The notes under the pieces: generated by a model
What the model was told of the DNA's origin: nothing
The model's database searches: none
Seen by the model: only the letters and a program-made list of their open reading frames with translations
Origin: JBDIBB01 sp039812685
GTDB taxonomy: Bacteria; Acidobacteriota; Vicinamibacteria; Vicinamibacterales; JAFNAJ01
Assembly (NCBI GenBank): GCA_039812685.1
Contig: JBDIBB010000051.1
Coordinates: forward strand, 1 to 27,560
Direction of reading: 5' to 3'
Length of the DNA: 27,560 nucleotides
Position numbers and translations under genes: made by a program
Shown: one piece after another, positions 8,205 to 18,535 of the stretch
Position numbering within the stretch: the stretch's first letter is position 1
Layout: the number at the start of each line of letters is the position of its first letter

Positions 8205-8595
8205 CATCGTGAGCAAGCGACCGTCCGAGAGTCCGCTCGCCGGGGTTCCCGATAGCCTGCGCCTGGCGCTGCGGGCCGCGTTCTCGAAGAAGGCCGAAGA
8301 CGTCACGCTGCTCGACCTGCGCCGGAACGCGGCGTTCACCGACTTCTTCGCCATCTGCTCGGGGCGCAACCCACGGCAGGTGAAGGCGATCGCCGATGCG
8401 ATGGAGGACGTGCTGCGCGGGGCGGGGGTGAAGCCGCTGCACATCGAGGGCTACGACCGGGCCGAGTGGGTCCTCATCGACGGCTTCGACTTCATCGTCC
8501 ACGTGTTCACGCCGGACACGCGCGAGTTCTACTCGCTCGAGCGACTCTGGGGCAGCGCGGCGTTGCAGGCGGTGACCGAGGCCGACCTGGCGTAA
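8197..8595 (+). CDS. rsfS: Ribosomal silencing factor RsfS
   Basis: Binds L14 on the 50S subunit and blocks subunit joining when nutrients are low. The 132-residue product has DIRRN-like LLDLRRNAAFTDFFAICSGRNPRQVKAIADAMED and the C-terminal signature AEWVLIDGFDFIVHVFTPDTREFYSLERLW, both diagnostic of the RsfS/DUF143 family. It follows nadD with an overlap, as in many bacteria. The N-terminal 20 residues are less conserved. Confidence 0.96.
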   Translation: MSDIVSKRPSESPLAGVPDSLRLALRAAFSKKAEDVTLLDLRRNAAFTDFFAICSGRNPRQVKAIADAMEDVLRGAGVKPLHIEGYDRAEWVLIDGFDFIVHVFTPDTREFYSLERLWGSAALQAVTEADLA

Positions 8596-8657
8596 GCCCG
8601 GGAGCGCGCCGCCGGGAGACGCCGCCGCGCCGCGTGCGCGCCGGCCATGGGCGTGCC

Positions 8658-9473
8658 GTGATCCACTCCCCTGCCACGACGCGTCGCACCCGGCTCGCCG
8701 GCTGGGGCGATGCGCTGATTGCGACCTGTCTCGCGCCGTCCTGCGCGGTGTGCCGCGGGTGGCTGCCCGCGCCCACGCGCGGGGCCGTCTGCGAGGCGTG
8801 CTGGGCGACGATCGAACTCTTCACGCCGCCGCTCTGCCACGTGTGCGGCGCGCCGGTGCAGCAATCGACGCGCGGGGACGCGGCCGGCTGCGCGCTGTGT
8901 GCGCGCGCGCCGCTGCGCGATCTCGATCGCGCGGCGGCCCTCGGCCTGCACGACGGGACCCTGCGCCAGATCGTCCACGCGCTGAAGTTCGGGCGGCGCC
9001 ATGGCCTGGCGGGCCGGCTGGGAGGGCTGCTGCGATCGGCGCACGCGGACCTGCTCGATGGCGTCGATGCGCTCGTCCCGGTCCCCCTCCACCGGCGGCG
9101 CCACCGGTGGCGGGGCTTCAACCAGGCCCACGAGCTGGCCCGCCATCTGCGGCGACCGATCTGGCCGGTCCTGCGCCGGCGCCGTCACGGGCCGCCGCAG
9201 GCCTCGCTCGACGCGCACGCGCGTGGCGCCAGTGTCGAGGGCGTGTTCGCGCTGGCGTGGCGCGCACGCTGGGGCGTGATGCGCGGACGGCCATCGCCGC
9301 GCGGATGCGGCCCTCAGCGCCGGCCGCTCGAAGGATGCCGGCTCCTGCTGGTTGACGACGTCTGGACCACGGGCGCCACCCTGTCGGCCTGTGCGCGGGT
9401 GCTCAGGTCGGCGGGGGCGCAGCACGTCTCGGCGCTGGTCATCGCCCGAGCCGTGCCATCACGGCTGCGGTAA
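8658..9473 (+). CDS. comF: ComF-family amidophosphoribosyltransferase-like protein
   Basis: A 271-residue double-zinc-ribbon/PRTase protein of the ComFC type, linked to natural transformation in other bacteria. Cys pairs CAVC, CEAC, CHVCGAP and CALC form the N-terminal zinc ribbons (about 20-75). Further on are LKFGRRHGLAGRLG, VPVPLHRRRHRWRGFNQAHELA and the PRPP-binding motif LLLVDDVWTTGAT near residue 235. The start is uncertain: GTG 8658 is chosen, but no clear Shine-Dalgarno is visible and an in-frame GTG at 8634 is possible. Its 3' end overlaps the convergent tmk gene by 35 bp. Confidence 0.9.
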   Translation: MIHSPATTRRTRLAGWGDALIATCLAPSCAVCRGWLPAPTRGAVCEACWATIELFTPPLCHVCGAPVQQSTRGDAAGCALCARAPLRDLDRAAALGLHDGTLRQIVHALKFGRRHGLAGRLGGLLRSAHADLLDGVDALVPVPLHRRRHRWRGFNQAHELARHLRRPIWPVLRRRRHGPPQASLDAHARGASVEGVFALAWRARWGVMRGRPSPRGCGPQRRPLEGCRLLLVDDVWTTGATLSACARVLRSAGAQHVSALVIARAVPSRLR

Positions 9474-10035
9474 CGGCCGTCTCGACCTCGTCGCGCGGGC
9501 GCTCGCCGTCGATGCGCACCCAGTTCGATGCCGTCGCCTGCCTCAGGTAGCTGGCGCGAACCCGGCCGAGCAGGTCCAGGTCGCGTTCGAAGCGGTCGCG
9601 GTCGTGCGCCTTGCGGGTCATCGCGGTCTCCGGCGCGATGTCGAGCAGGACGGTGAGCGTCGGCTGCGGCAGCGGGGCCTGCACCGCCGCGAGCCAGTCC
9701 GGATCGAGCCCCGACGCCTCGCCGTAGGCCACGCTCGACGCGAGGTAGCGGTCGCAGACGACGACCGCGCCGCGCGCGAGGGCGCCCTCGATGTCGGGCC
9801 GGTACTCGAACCGGTTCGCGATGTAGAGCAGTTGCAGCACGTCCGGGGCGTAGGGTCTGGCCCCCGCGAGCGCGCTCGCGACTTCCTGTGCGATGCGCGT
9901 GCGGTAGCAGGGAAAGGTGAGTTCGAGCACCTCGCGGCCCGCCGCGACGAGGCGCTCGCGCTGGCGGCGCGCCTGCGTCTCCTTGCCGCTCTGGTCGAGC
10001 CCCTCGAACGCGATGAGCACGCCACGTGCCGGCAT
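9439..10035 (-). CDS. tmk: Thymidylate kinase
   Basis: Phosphorylates dTMP to dTDP for DNA synthesis. The 198-residue product begins MPARGVLIAFEGLDQSGKETQ, the P-loop region, and has the DR(Y/H) motif VVCDRYLASSVAYGEASGLD and TVLLDIAPE. The P-loop reads GLDQSGKET, with Glu19 where Ser or Thr is usual. ATG 10035 lies 10 nt after GGGAGG; a GTG at 10044 that overlaps the lysA stop is an alternative but is too close to that site. It is downstream of lysA and convergent with comF. Confidence 0.92.
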   Translation of the reverse strand: MPARGVLIAFEGLDQSGKETQARRQRERLVAAGREVLELTFPCYRTRIAQEVASALAGARPYAPDVLQLLYIANRFEYRPDIEGALARGAVVVCDRYLASSVAYGEASGLDPDWLAAVQAPLPQPTLTVLLDIAPETAMTRKAHDRDRFERDLDLLGRVRASYLRQATASNWVRIDGERPRDEVETAVTAAVMARLGR

Positions 10036-10040
10036 GACGC

Positions 10041-11285
10041 TCACGCCTCCCCCACCAGCATCTCGTCGATCGTCTGCCGGCGGCGGACGATGCGCCAGGT
10101 CCCGTCCTCGACCAGCACCTCGGGCGGCAGCGGCCGGCGGTTGTAGTTGGAGGCCATCACGGCGCCGTAGGCGCCCGTGTCGAGCACCGCCACGAGGTCG
10201 TCGACCTCGGGCGCCGGCAGCGGCCGATCGACGCCGAAGGTATCGCTGGACTCGCACACGGGTCCGACGACGTCGCACGACACCAGGCTGGCCGCGCGCG
10301 GCGCGAGCGGGACGATCCGGTGAAACGCGCCGTAAAGGGCGGGCCGCAGCAGTTCGGTCATGCCGGCGTCGAGCACGACGAAGGTGCGCCCGCCGGGATG
10401 GGTCTTCACGTCGACCACTCGCGCGATCAGCGCTCCGGCCGGGCCCATGAGCCAGCGGCCGGGCTCCACCAGGAGCGTGACGTCGAGGCCGCGGGTCGCC
10501 TCGATCATCGCGCGGCCGTAGTCGGCCACGTCCACCACCGCGCTGCCGTCCTCGTAGGCGATGCCGAGGCCGCCGCCCACGTCCAGGTGCTGCAGGCGTA
10601 TCCCGGCATCGCGCAGGTCCCGGGCCAGATCGGCCAGCCGCCCGGCCGCCTCGCGCAGCGGTGCCAGCGTGGTGATCTGGGAACCGATGTGCGCGTGCAG
10701 TCCGACGAACTCGAGACCCGGCCGCGCGGCGAATTCGCGCGCGATGCCGGCGGCCGCGTCGATGGCGACGCCGAACTTGTTCCGCTTGAGCCCGGTCGTG
10801 ATGTTGGGGTGGGTCCGCGCATCGACCTCCGGATTTACACGCAGCGCGACGCGGGCGCGCGTGCCCAGGGCGCGTGCGATCCGGTCGATGCGATCGAGTT
10901 CGCCGGCCGATTCGGCGTTGATGACCTTCACCTCCAGCGCGACGGCCCGCTCGAGTTCGTCCCGCGTCTTGCCGACGCCCGTGAAGACGATCTGTCCGGG
11001 GATGAACCCCGCCCGCAGCGCCACCTCGATTTCGCCGACCGAGTTGGCGTCGGCCTCCAGGCCCAGCCGGCGGATCAGGCGGAGCAGCGAGAGCGTGGAG
11101 TTCGCCTTGAGGGCGTAGTGGATGCCGTGCGGGACCCCGTCGAGGGCCGCCTTCAGCGCGGCGGCCCGCGCGGCGACGATGGCGGCCGAGTAGACGTAGC
11201 AGGGCGTGCCGGCGGCGGCCGTGACGTCGGCGACGCGCACGCCATCGGCCCACAGGGTGCCGTCGAGGAAGTGAAAGCCGTTCAC
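10041..11285 (-). CDS. lysA: Diaminopimelate decarboxylase
   Basis: PLP enzyme for the last step of lysine biosynthesis. The 414-residue product shows the PLP-lysine motif HYALKAN (Lys60), HIGSQI, HLDVGGGLGI, EPGRW and the CESSDTF active-site segment contributed across the dimer. The start is set at GTG 11285 (reading VNGFHFLDG), which fits family length; the open frame upstream lacks similarity, and no strong ribosome-binding site supports it. It is divergent from the sigma-factor gene and followed by tmk. Confidence 0.95.
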   Translation of the reverse strand: MNGFHFLDGTLWADGVRVADVTAAAGTPCYVYSAAIVAARAAALKAALDGVPHGIHYALKANSTLSLLRLIRRLGLEADANSVGEIEVALRAGFIPGQIVFTGVGKTRDELERAVALEVKVINAESAGELDRIDRIARALGTRARVALRVNPEVDARTHPNITTGLKRNKFGVAIDAAAGIAREFAARPGLEFVGLHAHIGSQITTLAPLREAAGRLADLARDLRDAGIRLQHLDVGGGLGIAYEDGSAVVDVADYGRAMIEATRGLDVTLLVEPGRWLMGPAGALIARVVDVKTHPGGRTFVVLDAGMTELLRPALYGAFHRIVPLAPRAASLVSCDVVGPVCESSDTFGVDRPLPAPEVDDLVAVLDTGAYGAVMASNYNRRPLPPEVLVEDGTWRIVRRRQTIDEMLVGEA

Positions 11286-11349
11286 GATGGGTCCAGATCG
11301 GGTCGCGTGGAGGATGTCCCGCCGCTCGCGCGTCGCGCGCGTGCGGCGT

Positions 11350-11355
11350 ATTGTA
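11350..11355 (-). promoter_or_regulatory. Possible -10 box for lysA
   Basis: The minus strand reads TACAAT, about 65 nt upstream of the lysA GTG. No clear -35 box accompanies it. Confidence 0.35.
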
Positions 11356-11414
11356 AGTCGAAGGCGGCGCCCCCCGACCCGTCTCTGCGGTGGCTGACGC
11401 GCACCGCATGCGGT

Positions 11415-11444
11415 TTGACCGCCCGAAAACGCGTTTGTTATCAT
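11415..11444 (+). promoter_or_regulatory. Promoter of the sigma/STAS operon
   Basis: TTGACC (11415-11420) and TATCAT (11439-11444) are 18 bp apart in a locally AT-richer stretch of the divergent lysA-sigma spacer. This is a housekeeping-type promoter, so the sigma gene need not be purely self-activated. The start codon is at 11478. Confidence 0.6.
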
Positions 11445-11477
11445 CCGGCACGTCCCGCCGAAGGCTCCAGCACACTG

Positions 11478-12125
11478 ATGTCCCCTGAGTTCACCGGCCC
11501 GGCGCCGGCCACCACGACCGACGACCTGATTGCCCGCTGCCTGGCCGGCGATCAGGCCGCGTGGGAGGACATCGTCCGGATCAACTGGCGGAAGGTCTTC
11601 AACGTGGCCTACAAGTTCGTCGGCAAGCACGACGAGGCCGAGGACCTCACCCAGGACATCTTCCTGAAGATCTTCCGGTCGCTGCACACCTTCGACCGCC
11701 GCGCCAACTTCGTGACGTGGCTGATCAGCGTGAGCCGCAACCTCTGCATCGATCACTACCGCTCCGTGCGGAAGGAGCGGGAGACCATCAACCGCGACGT
11801 CGATGCCGGGACGCTGTTCCCGGTGTCGCGGGAGGTGACGCCCTACAAGGCGCTGGAATTCGCCGACCAGCGCGAGATGCTGCGGCGCGCGCTCGAGTGG
11901 CTCGCGCCGACGCTGCGGTCGGCGGTGCTCCTGCGTGACATCCGCGGGCTGTCCTACCAGGAGATCGCCGACCAGCTCGACCTGCCGGAAGGCACCGTGA
12001 AGTCGCGGATCAATCGCGGCCGGCTCGAACTTGCGCGGCACGTCCGTCGTCTTCAGGACGCGGGCACGGGCGCGGCCGCAGGCCGGCTGCCGCCACGACC
12101 GGCAGGCGGCCCGCACCCGGAGTGA
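11478..12125 (+). CDS. RNA polymerase sigma factor, sigma-70 family ECF type
   Basis: A 215-residue alternative sigma factor. Region 2 spans about 15-100, with DEAEDLTQDIFLKIFRSLHTF and the -10-recognition part ANFVTWLISVSRNLCIDHYRS. Region 4 (about 135-190) contains the helix-turn-helix GLSYQEIADQLDLPEGTVKSR. A Pro/Gly-rich tail of about 25 residues follows. GAAGG lies 13 nt before ATG 11478. No transmembrane anti-sigma factor with a zinc motif is next door; instead a STAS protein gene starts 4 bp after the stop, suggesting partner-switching control. The target promoters cannot be deduced. Confidence 0.93.
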   Translation: MSPEFTGPAPATTTDDLIARCLAGDQAAWEDIVRINWRKVFNVAYKFVGKHDEAEDLTQDIFLKIFRSLHTFDRRANFVTWLISVSRNLCIDHYRSVRKERETINRDVDAGTLFPVSREVTPYKALEFADQREMLRRALEWLAPTLRSAVLLRDIRGLSYQEIADQLDLPEGTVKSRINRGRLELARHVRRLQDAGTGAAAGRLPPRPAGGPHPE

Positions 12126-12129
12126 CGGA

Positions 12130-12486
12130 ATGAACCTCACCACCGAACGCATCAAGGACATCGTCGTCATCCGCGTGAAGGAGTCGCGGATGATGTACCC
12201 GCTGCTCTCGGACTTCTCGGCCACGACCTCGGAACTCATCGCGGGCGGCGACCGCAGGTTCCTCGTCGATCTGGCGTCGGTCGGCTACATCGACAGCGCC
12301 ACGATCGGCTGCTTCATGGATCTCTACCGGCAGGTGAGCGCGATCGGCGGCGCCGTGAAGCTGTGTGGCGTCCAGCGGCGCGTCGAGACGATGCTGACGA
12401 TGACCGGTGCCCAGAACTTCGTCGGCATCCACGCCGACGAACAGGCGGCCATCAGGGCATTCGAGGGCGCCGATGCGAACGATTAG
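12130..12486 (+). CDS. STAS-domain protein (anti-sigma factor antagonist-like)
   Basis: A 118-residue single STAS domain. The core RRFLVDLASVGYIDSATIGCFMDLYRQV aligns by eye with the SpoIIAA/RsbV phosphorylation loop (normally DSSGLG). Here the loop reads DSATIG (55-60), so the usual phospho-acceptor Ser is Ala57, followed by Thr58. GGAG precedes ATG 12130. It starts 4 bp after the sigma gene and overlaps the next gene by 14 bp, indicating one transcript. A role in controlling this sigma factor is inferred from position; no anti-sigma kinase is present in the window. Confidence 0.88.
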   Translation: MNLTTERIKDIVVIRVKESRMMYPLLSDFSATTSELIAGGDRRFLVDLASVGYIDSATIGCFMDLYRQVSAIGGAVKLCGVQRRVETMLTMTGAQNFVGIHADEQAAIRAFEGADAND

Positions 12487-12760
12487 GACCACCAGCGGCG
12501 CCGAGCTGGCGCTCGACAGCGACATCATGACCATCCTCGAAACGCTGTACGAGGAGGTCACGGTGCGGCTGGAACTGGAACGGACGTTCGAGGACATGAT
12601 GCGCGAGATCGCGGGCATCGTGGACCAGATGTCCGACGGGGAACGCCGCGCGTACCTGGTCGAGAGCCTCTTCCTCAACACCGTCACCTACGAGAACGAG
12701 CGGCTCGGCGCCTACATGCGCCGGCTCGCGCAGGACGCCGCCGGCGACACCGAGGCCTGA
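12473..12760 (+). CDS. Hypothetical 95-residue acidic helical protein
   Basis: I do not recognise a family. ATG 12473 lies inside the STAS gene (14-bp overlap). The sequence is mostly predicted helix with charged heptad-like stretches (LETLYEEVTVRLELERTFEDMMREIAGIV and SDGERRAYLVESLFLNTVTYENERLGAYMRRLA), no cysteines, no signal peptide and no membrane segment. Codon use (G/C third positions) matches its neighbours, supporting a real gene. Its tight coupling to the STAS gene suggests it acts with the STAS or sigma protein, perhaps as a small adaptor or anti-sigma-like helical partner. That is inference only. Confidence 0.75.
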   Translation: MRTIRTTSGAELALDSDIMTILETLYEEVTVRLELERTFEDMMREIAGIVDQMSDGERRAYLVESLFLNTVTYENERLGAYMRRLAQDAAGDTEA

Positions 12761-12765
12761 GCGGC

Positions 12766-12783
12766 GCGGGCCGCGCGGCCCGC
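12766..12783 (+). terminator. 18-bp perfect GC palindrome after the sigma operon
   Basis: GCGGGCCGCGCGGCCCGC begins 6 nt after the stop of the 95-aa gene. It may act as a hairpin terminator or roadblock; there is no T-tail, and the absence of a spacer means the innermost bases must form the loop. Confidence 0.4.
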
Positions 12784-12838
12784 AGCGGGGCGGTCCGCAG
12801 GCCACGGCGCCGGACCGGGGCGCGCCGAACGGGCCGGA

Positions 12839-12844
12839 TAGAAT
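12839..12844 (+). promoter_or_regulatory. Possible -10 box for the radical SAM gene
   Basis: TAGAAT lies 12 nt before the ATG at 12857, so the transcript leader would be only about 5 nt. No -35 match is visible. Confidence 0.35.
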
Positions 12845-12856
12845 GGTTGCGTCCCG

Positions 12857-14218
12857 ATGGCCGACAACCACCTCGCAACCCGATTCACCTGTTCGTGGCC
12901 CTGGTCCACGCTCGTCCTGCTGTGCGACGGGCGCCTCGTGTGCGGCTGCGCCGATCCGTACGGCACGCGTGTGCTCGGCGACGCACGCCGCGAGCGCGTC
13001 GCCGACGTCTGGCAGGGCGCGACGATCCGCGCGCTGCGCGACGATCTCAACCGCGGCGGGTCGAGCTTCTGCGGCGACTGCCCGCTGAAGCTGCCGCTTG
13101 CCGAAGACGAAGCGCCGCCGCAACGGCCGCTGCCCGACTCCACGCTGCCCTCGCGCCTCTACGTCGAGTGCACGGCCGCCTGCAACATCTCGTGCTTCCA
13201 GGCCTGCTGCGCGCCGGAAACCGGCATCGCCCGCACGCGGCAGGCGGGCATGCTCGACTTCGACCTCTTCACGCGGGTGATCGACGAGGCGGGCCCCGCG
13301 TTGGGCCGTGTCGACTTCTTCAACTACGGCGAAGCGTTCCTCCACAAGCGCGCCGTGGAGATGTGCGAGTACATCAAGAGCCGCTTCCCGCGGATCTACC
13401 TCTACACGAGCACCAACGGCCTCGCACTCACCGAGGAGAGCACGCGCCGGCTGGTGCGATCGGGCATCGACGAGATCACGTTCTCCATCGACGGCGCCTC
13501 CCAGGAGACCTACGCGCGCTACCGCCAGCGCGGCAACTTCGCGAAGGCGACCGCGCACCTGCGCGCGGCGGTCGACGAGAAGCGCCGGCTCGGGCTGGCC
13601 CTGCCCTTCATCAACTGGCGCTACATCCTGTTCACGTGGAACGACAGCGACCGCGAGATGCAGCGGGCGCGACAGATGGCGGCCGGGATCGGCGTCGACC
13701 GGCTCTGCTGGGAGATCACCGACCATCCAGAGGACAGCTTCTCACGGCGGTTCGCGCCGGGCGAACCCGCGCACGCGCGGATCCTCCACGAGATCTGGGA
13801 CGTGAGCGGGCTCGGCAACGCCATCCCGGGGGCGACGCCGCGGGCGCGCGTCGAACTGCGGGGCGTGGATCGCGGGGCGGCGCTCGAGGCCCAGGCCGGC
13901 GAAACGATGCGCGTGCAGACCCGGGTGCGGAACCTGTGCCAGCGACCGTTCCCGGCGCAGTCGCCGCACGGACGCCGGCTGGTGCGCCTCGGGGCGCAGC
14001 TGGCCGACCACGACGGCACGGTGATCGAGCGCGACCATGCGCGGGCCTGGCTGCCGGCCACGCTGCCCGCCGGCGGGCGCACCGACCTCGCCATCGACGT
14101 CCCGGTTCCCGCCGCGCCCGGCCGCTATCAGCTCCGCTTCGACCTCGTCAGCGAGGGGATCGACTGGTTCGAGACCTCGGGATCGGAGGTCACCGTGCGG
14201 GATCTGATCGTGCGCTGA
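12857..14218 (+). CDS. Radical SAM protein with N-terminal SPASM-like motif and C-terminal beta-sandwich-like domain
   Basis: A 453-residue protein, unusual in layout. Residues 12-77 carry a SPASM-type pattern: C12 in CSWPW, DGRLVCGC (C29, C31), VLGD, VADVWQG, then FCGDCPL (C72, C75). The radical SAM core follows with ECTAACNISCFQACCAPE (cysteines 105, 109, 113, 117, 118), FFNYGEAFLHK (the GGE-like motif), TSTNG and SIDGASQETYARYR. The usual CX3CX2C is not present; the spacing is CX3CX3C. From about 330 a beta-rich region ends PGRYQLRFDLVSEGIDWFE, resembling C-terminal beta-sandwich domains found on polysaccharide-related proteins. Substrate unknown. It is alone between the sigma operon and lpxC. 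Confidence 0.85.
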   Translation: MADNHLATRFTCSWPWSTLVLLCDGRLVCGCADPYGTRVLGDARRERVADVWQGATIRALRDDLNRGGSSFCGDCPLKLPLAEDEAPPQRPLPDSTLPSRLYVECTAACNISCFQACCAPETGIARTRQAGMLDFDLFTRVIDEAGPALGRVDFFNYGEAFLHKRAVEMCEYIKSRFPRIYLYTSTNGLALTEESTRRLVRSGIDEITFSIDGASQETYARYRQRGNFAKATAHLRAAVDEKRRLGLALPFINWRYILFTWNDSDREMQRARQMAAGIGVDRLCWEITDHPEDSFSRRFAPGEPAHARILHEIWDVSGLGNAIPGATPRARVELRGVDRGAALEAQAGETMRVQTRVRNLCQRPFPAQSPHGRRLVRLGAQLADHDGTVIERDHARAWLPATLPAGGRTDLAIDVPVPAAPGRYQLRFDLVSEGIDWFETSGSEVTVRDLIVR

Positions 14219-14311
14219 ACGGGGCCAGCGCGCGTACGCGCGAAGCGGGCGACGGTTGGTTCGAGCCGCCGCCCGCCTGGCGCATCGGAGGGAGGGAGTC
14301 GACGTCGAGGG

Positions 14312-15217
14312 TTATCTCGTGACCGGCGCCGCCGCTCCCATCGGCGCCTGGGTGAGAACGCCAGCGGGCACCGGCGCTTCCACCAGTTCCCACGCATCGC
14401 GTTCCTCGAGCAGTTTCGCGGCAAACGCCGTGTGCAGCGCGTGCCCGCCGCGATCCACCACCAGGTGGCCGATCAGCGGGTAGCCCACCAGCGCCAGGTC
14501 GCCCACCGCGTCGAGCACCTTGTGCCGGACGAACTCGTCGTCGAAGCGCAACGTGTTGAGGGGGCCGGTCTCGCCCAGCACCACCGCGTTGTCGAGCGAC
14601 CCGCCCAGGGCGAGGCCGCGCTGCCGCAACATCTCCACCTCCTTCAGGAAGCCGAAGGTGCGGGCCGGCGCGATCTCCTCCGCGAAGACGTCCTCGGCGA
14701 TTCGCGTCGTATAGGTCTGGTGGCGCAGCAGCGGATGATCGAACGCGATGGTGTAGGTGACCTTGAACTCGTCGGCCGGGTAGAAGGCGATGCGCTTGTC
14801 ACCCTGCGAGAGCGACAGCGGACGCCGCACGCGCAGGAAACGCCGGGGAACGTTCAGCTTCCGCACGCCCGCCTCCTGGATGAGGTAGACGAACGGTGCC
14901 GCGCTGCCGTCCATGATGGGCACCTCGGGGTGGTTGAGTTCCACCACCACGTTGTCGATGCCCTGGCTGGCCAGCGCGGCCAGCAGGTGCTCGATGGTGT
15001 CCACCGAGGCCCGATCGGTGGCGAGGCCCGTCGCGTAGTGAAACGCGGCGAGGTGCGAGACGTTCGCGGGGATTTCAACCCCGCCAAGGTCGCTGCGCCT
15101 GAACCGGATGCCCGAGTCCGCCGGCGCCGGCCTGAGCGACAGGGTGACCTTGCGCCCCGAATGCAGTCCGATGCCGGCACACGAAATAGCTCGACGAAGA
15201 GTCCGCTGAGAAGTCAT
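14312..15217 (-). CDS. lpxC: UDP-3-O-acyl-N-acetylglucosamine deacetylase
   Basis: Zinc enzyme for the committed step of lipid A synthesis, so the cell is Gram-negative with LPS. The 301-residue product begins QRTLRRAISCAGIGLHSGRKV. Zinc ligands are His77 (TIEHLLAAL), His232 and Asp236 (RHKVLDAVGDL); the general acid-base His is His259 in GGHALHT. NHPEVPIMDGSAAPF is also diagnostic. There is no strong Shine-Dalgarno before the ATG at 15217. It lies 363 bp downstream of uvrA on the same strand and probably has its own promoter. Confidence 0.97.
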   Translation of the reverse strand: MTSQRTLRRAISCAGIGLHSGRKVTLSLRPAPADSGIRFRRSDLGGVEIPANVSHLAAFHYATGLATDRASVDTIEHLLAALASQGIDNVVVELNHPEVPIMDGSAAPFVYLIQEAGVRKLNVPRRFLRVRRPLSLSQGDKRIAFYPADEFKVTYTIAFDHPLLRHQTYTTRIAEDVFAEEIAPARTFGFLKEVEMLRQRGLALGGSLDNAVVLGETGPLNTLRFDDEFVRHKVLDAVGDLALVGYPLIGHLVVDRGGHALHTAFAAKLLEERDAWELVEAPVPAGVLTQAPMGAAAPVTR

Positions 15218-15580
15218 CTATGAGGGTCCGGCGCTGGATCGACAACGCCGGGCGCTTCAAGCTAAGAAAAATCCGTACCAGACACGACAGGCCACGTTGC
15301 ATCCATACAACCAATTGCATCGAAACGACTTACGTGCAGCGTCATCAGTGGGCCCCCTCCCCTTCATGCGTGTGATGTGGCTTCTCGACCACGCCAGGCC
15401 GATGACGAGCGTGGCTCAGGAACCACAGTCTGAAGCTCCTGGCGGCCCGGACGGCGCCTCGAACCATCGTCGCCCGGCAAGACGTCCCGCCCACTGAATC
15501 CAGATCACACCTCGAATGCCGGCCCGGCGCCGCTGGCCTCGCGCCGGTCCCGCTCGGTCCGGCACGGTCACCACGCACGA
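15218..15580. other. Intergenic region between uvrA and lpxC
   Basis: 363 bp without a convincing gene. The short open frames here are Arg/Ala-rich and have no ribosome-binding sites. The half next to lpxC is relatively AT-rich and should hold the lpxC promoter, but no clean -35/-10 pair stands out. TTGCATC occurs twice (15297-15303 and 15315-15321), 18 bp apart, and could be a tandem regulator site. No T-tailed terminator for uvrA is seen. Confidence 0.5.
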
Positions 15581-18433
<2,853 letters not shown>

Positions 18434-18493
18434 GGGTCTCGGAGACGGGCCCGCGCCCGATGGCGGCGCGGGCGGACCGGTGGCCAAACCCAC

Positions 18494-18499
18494 ATTGTA
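18494..18499 (-). promoter_or_regulatory. Possible -10 box for uvrA
   Basis: The minus strand reads TGATATACAATG, including TACAAT, about 60 nt upstream of the uvrA ATG. No -35 box is clear. No SOS box (CTG...CAG or GAAC...GTTC type) was recognised nearby. Confidence 0.4.
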
Positions 18500-18535
18500 T
18501 ATCACGCGATCCGGTGCGGCGCCGGACGCCGTCCG

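Noticed and set aside
15345..15578. A small minus-strand gene of 77 codons downstream of uvrA
   Set aside because: It has no ribosome-binding site and no recognisable motif, and its Arg/Ala/Gly-rich composition is what non-coding GC-rich DNA gives.
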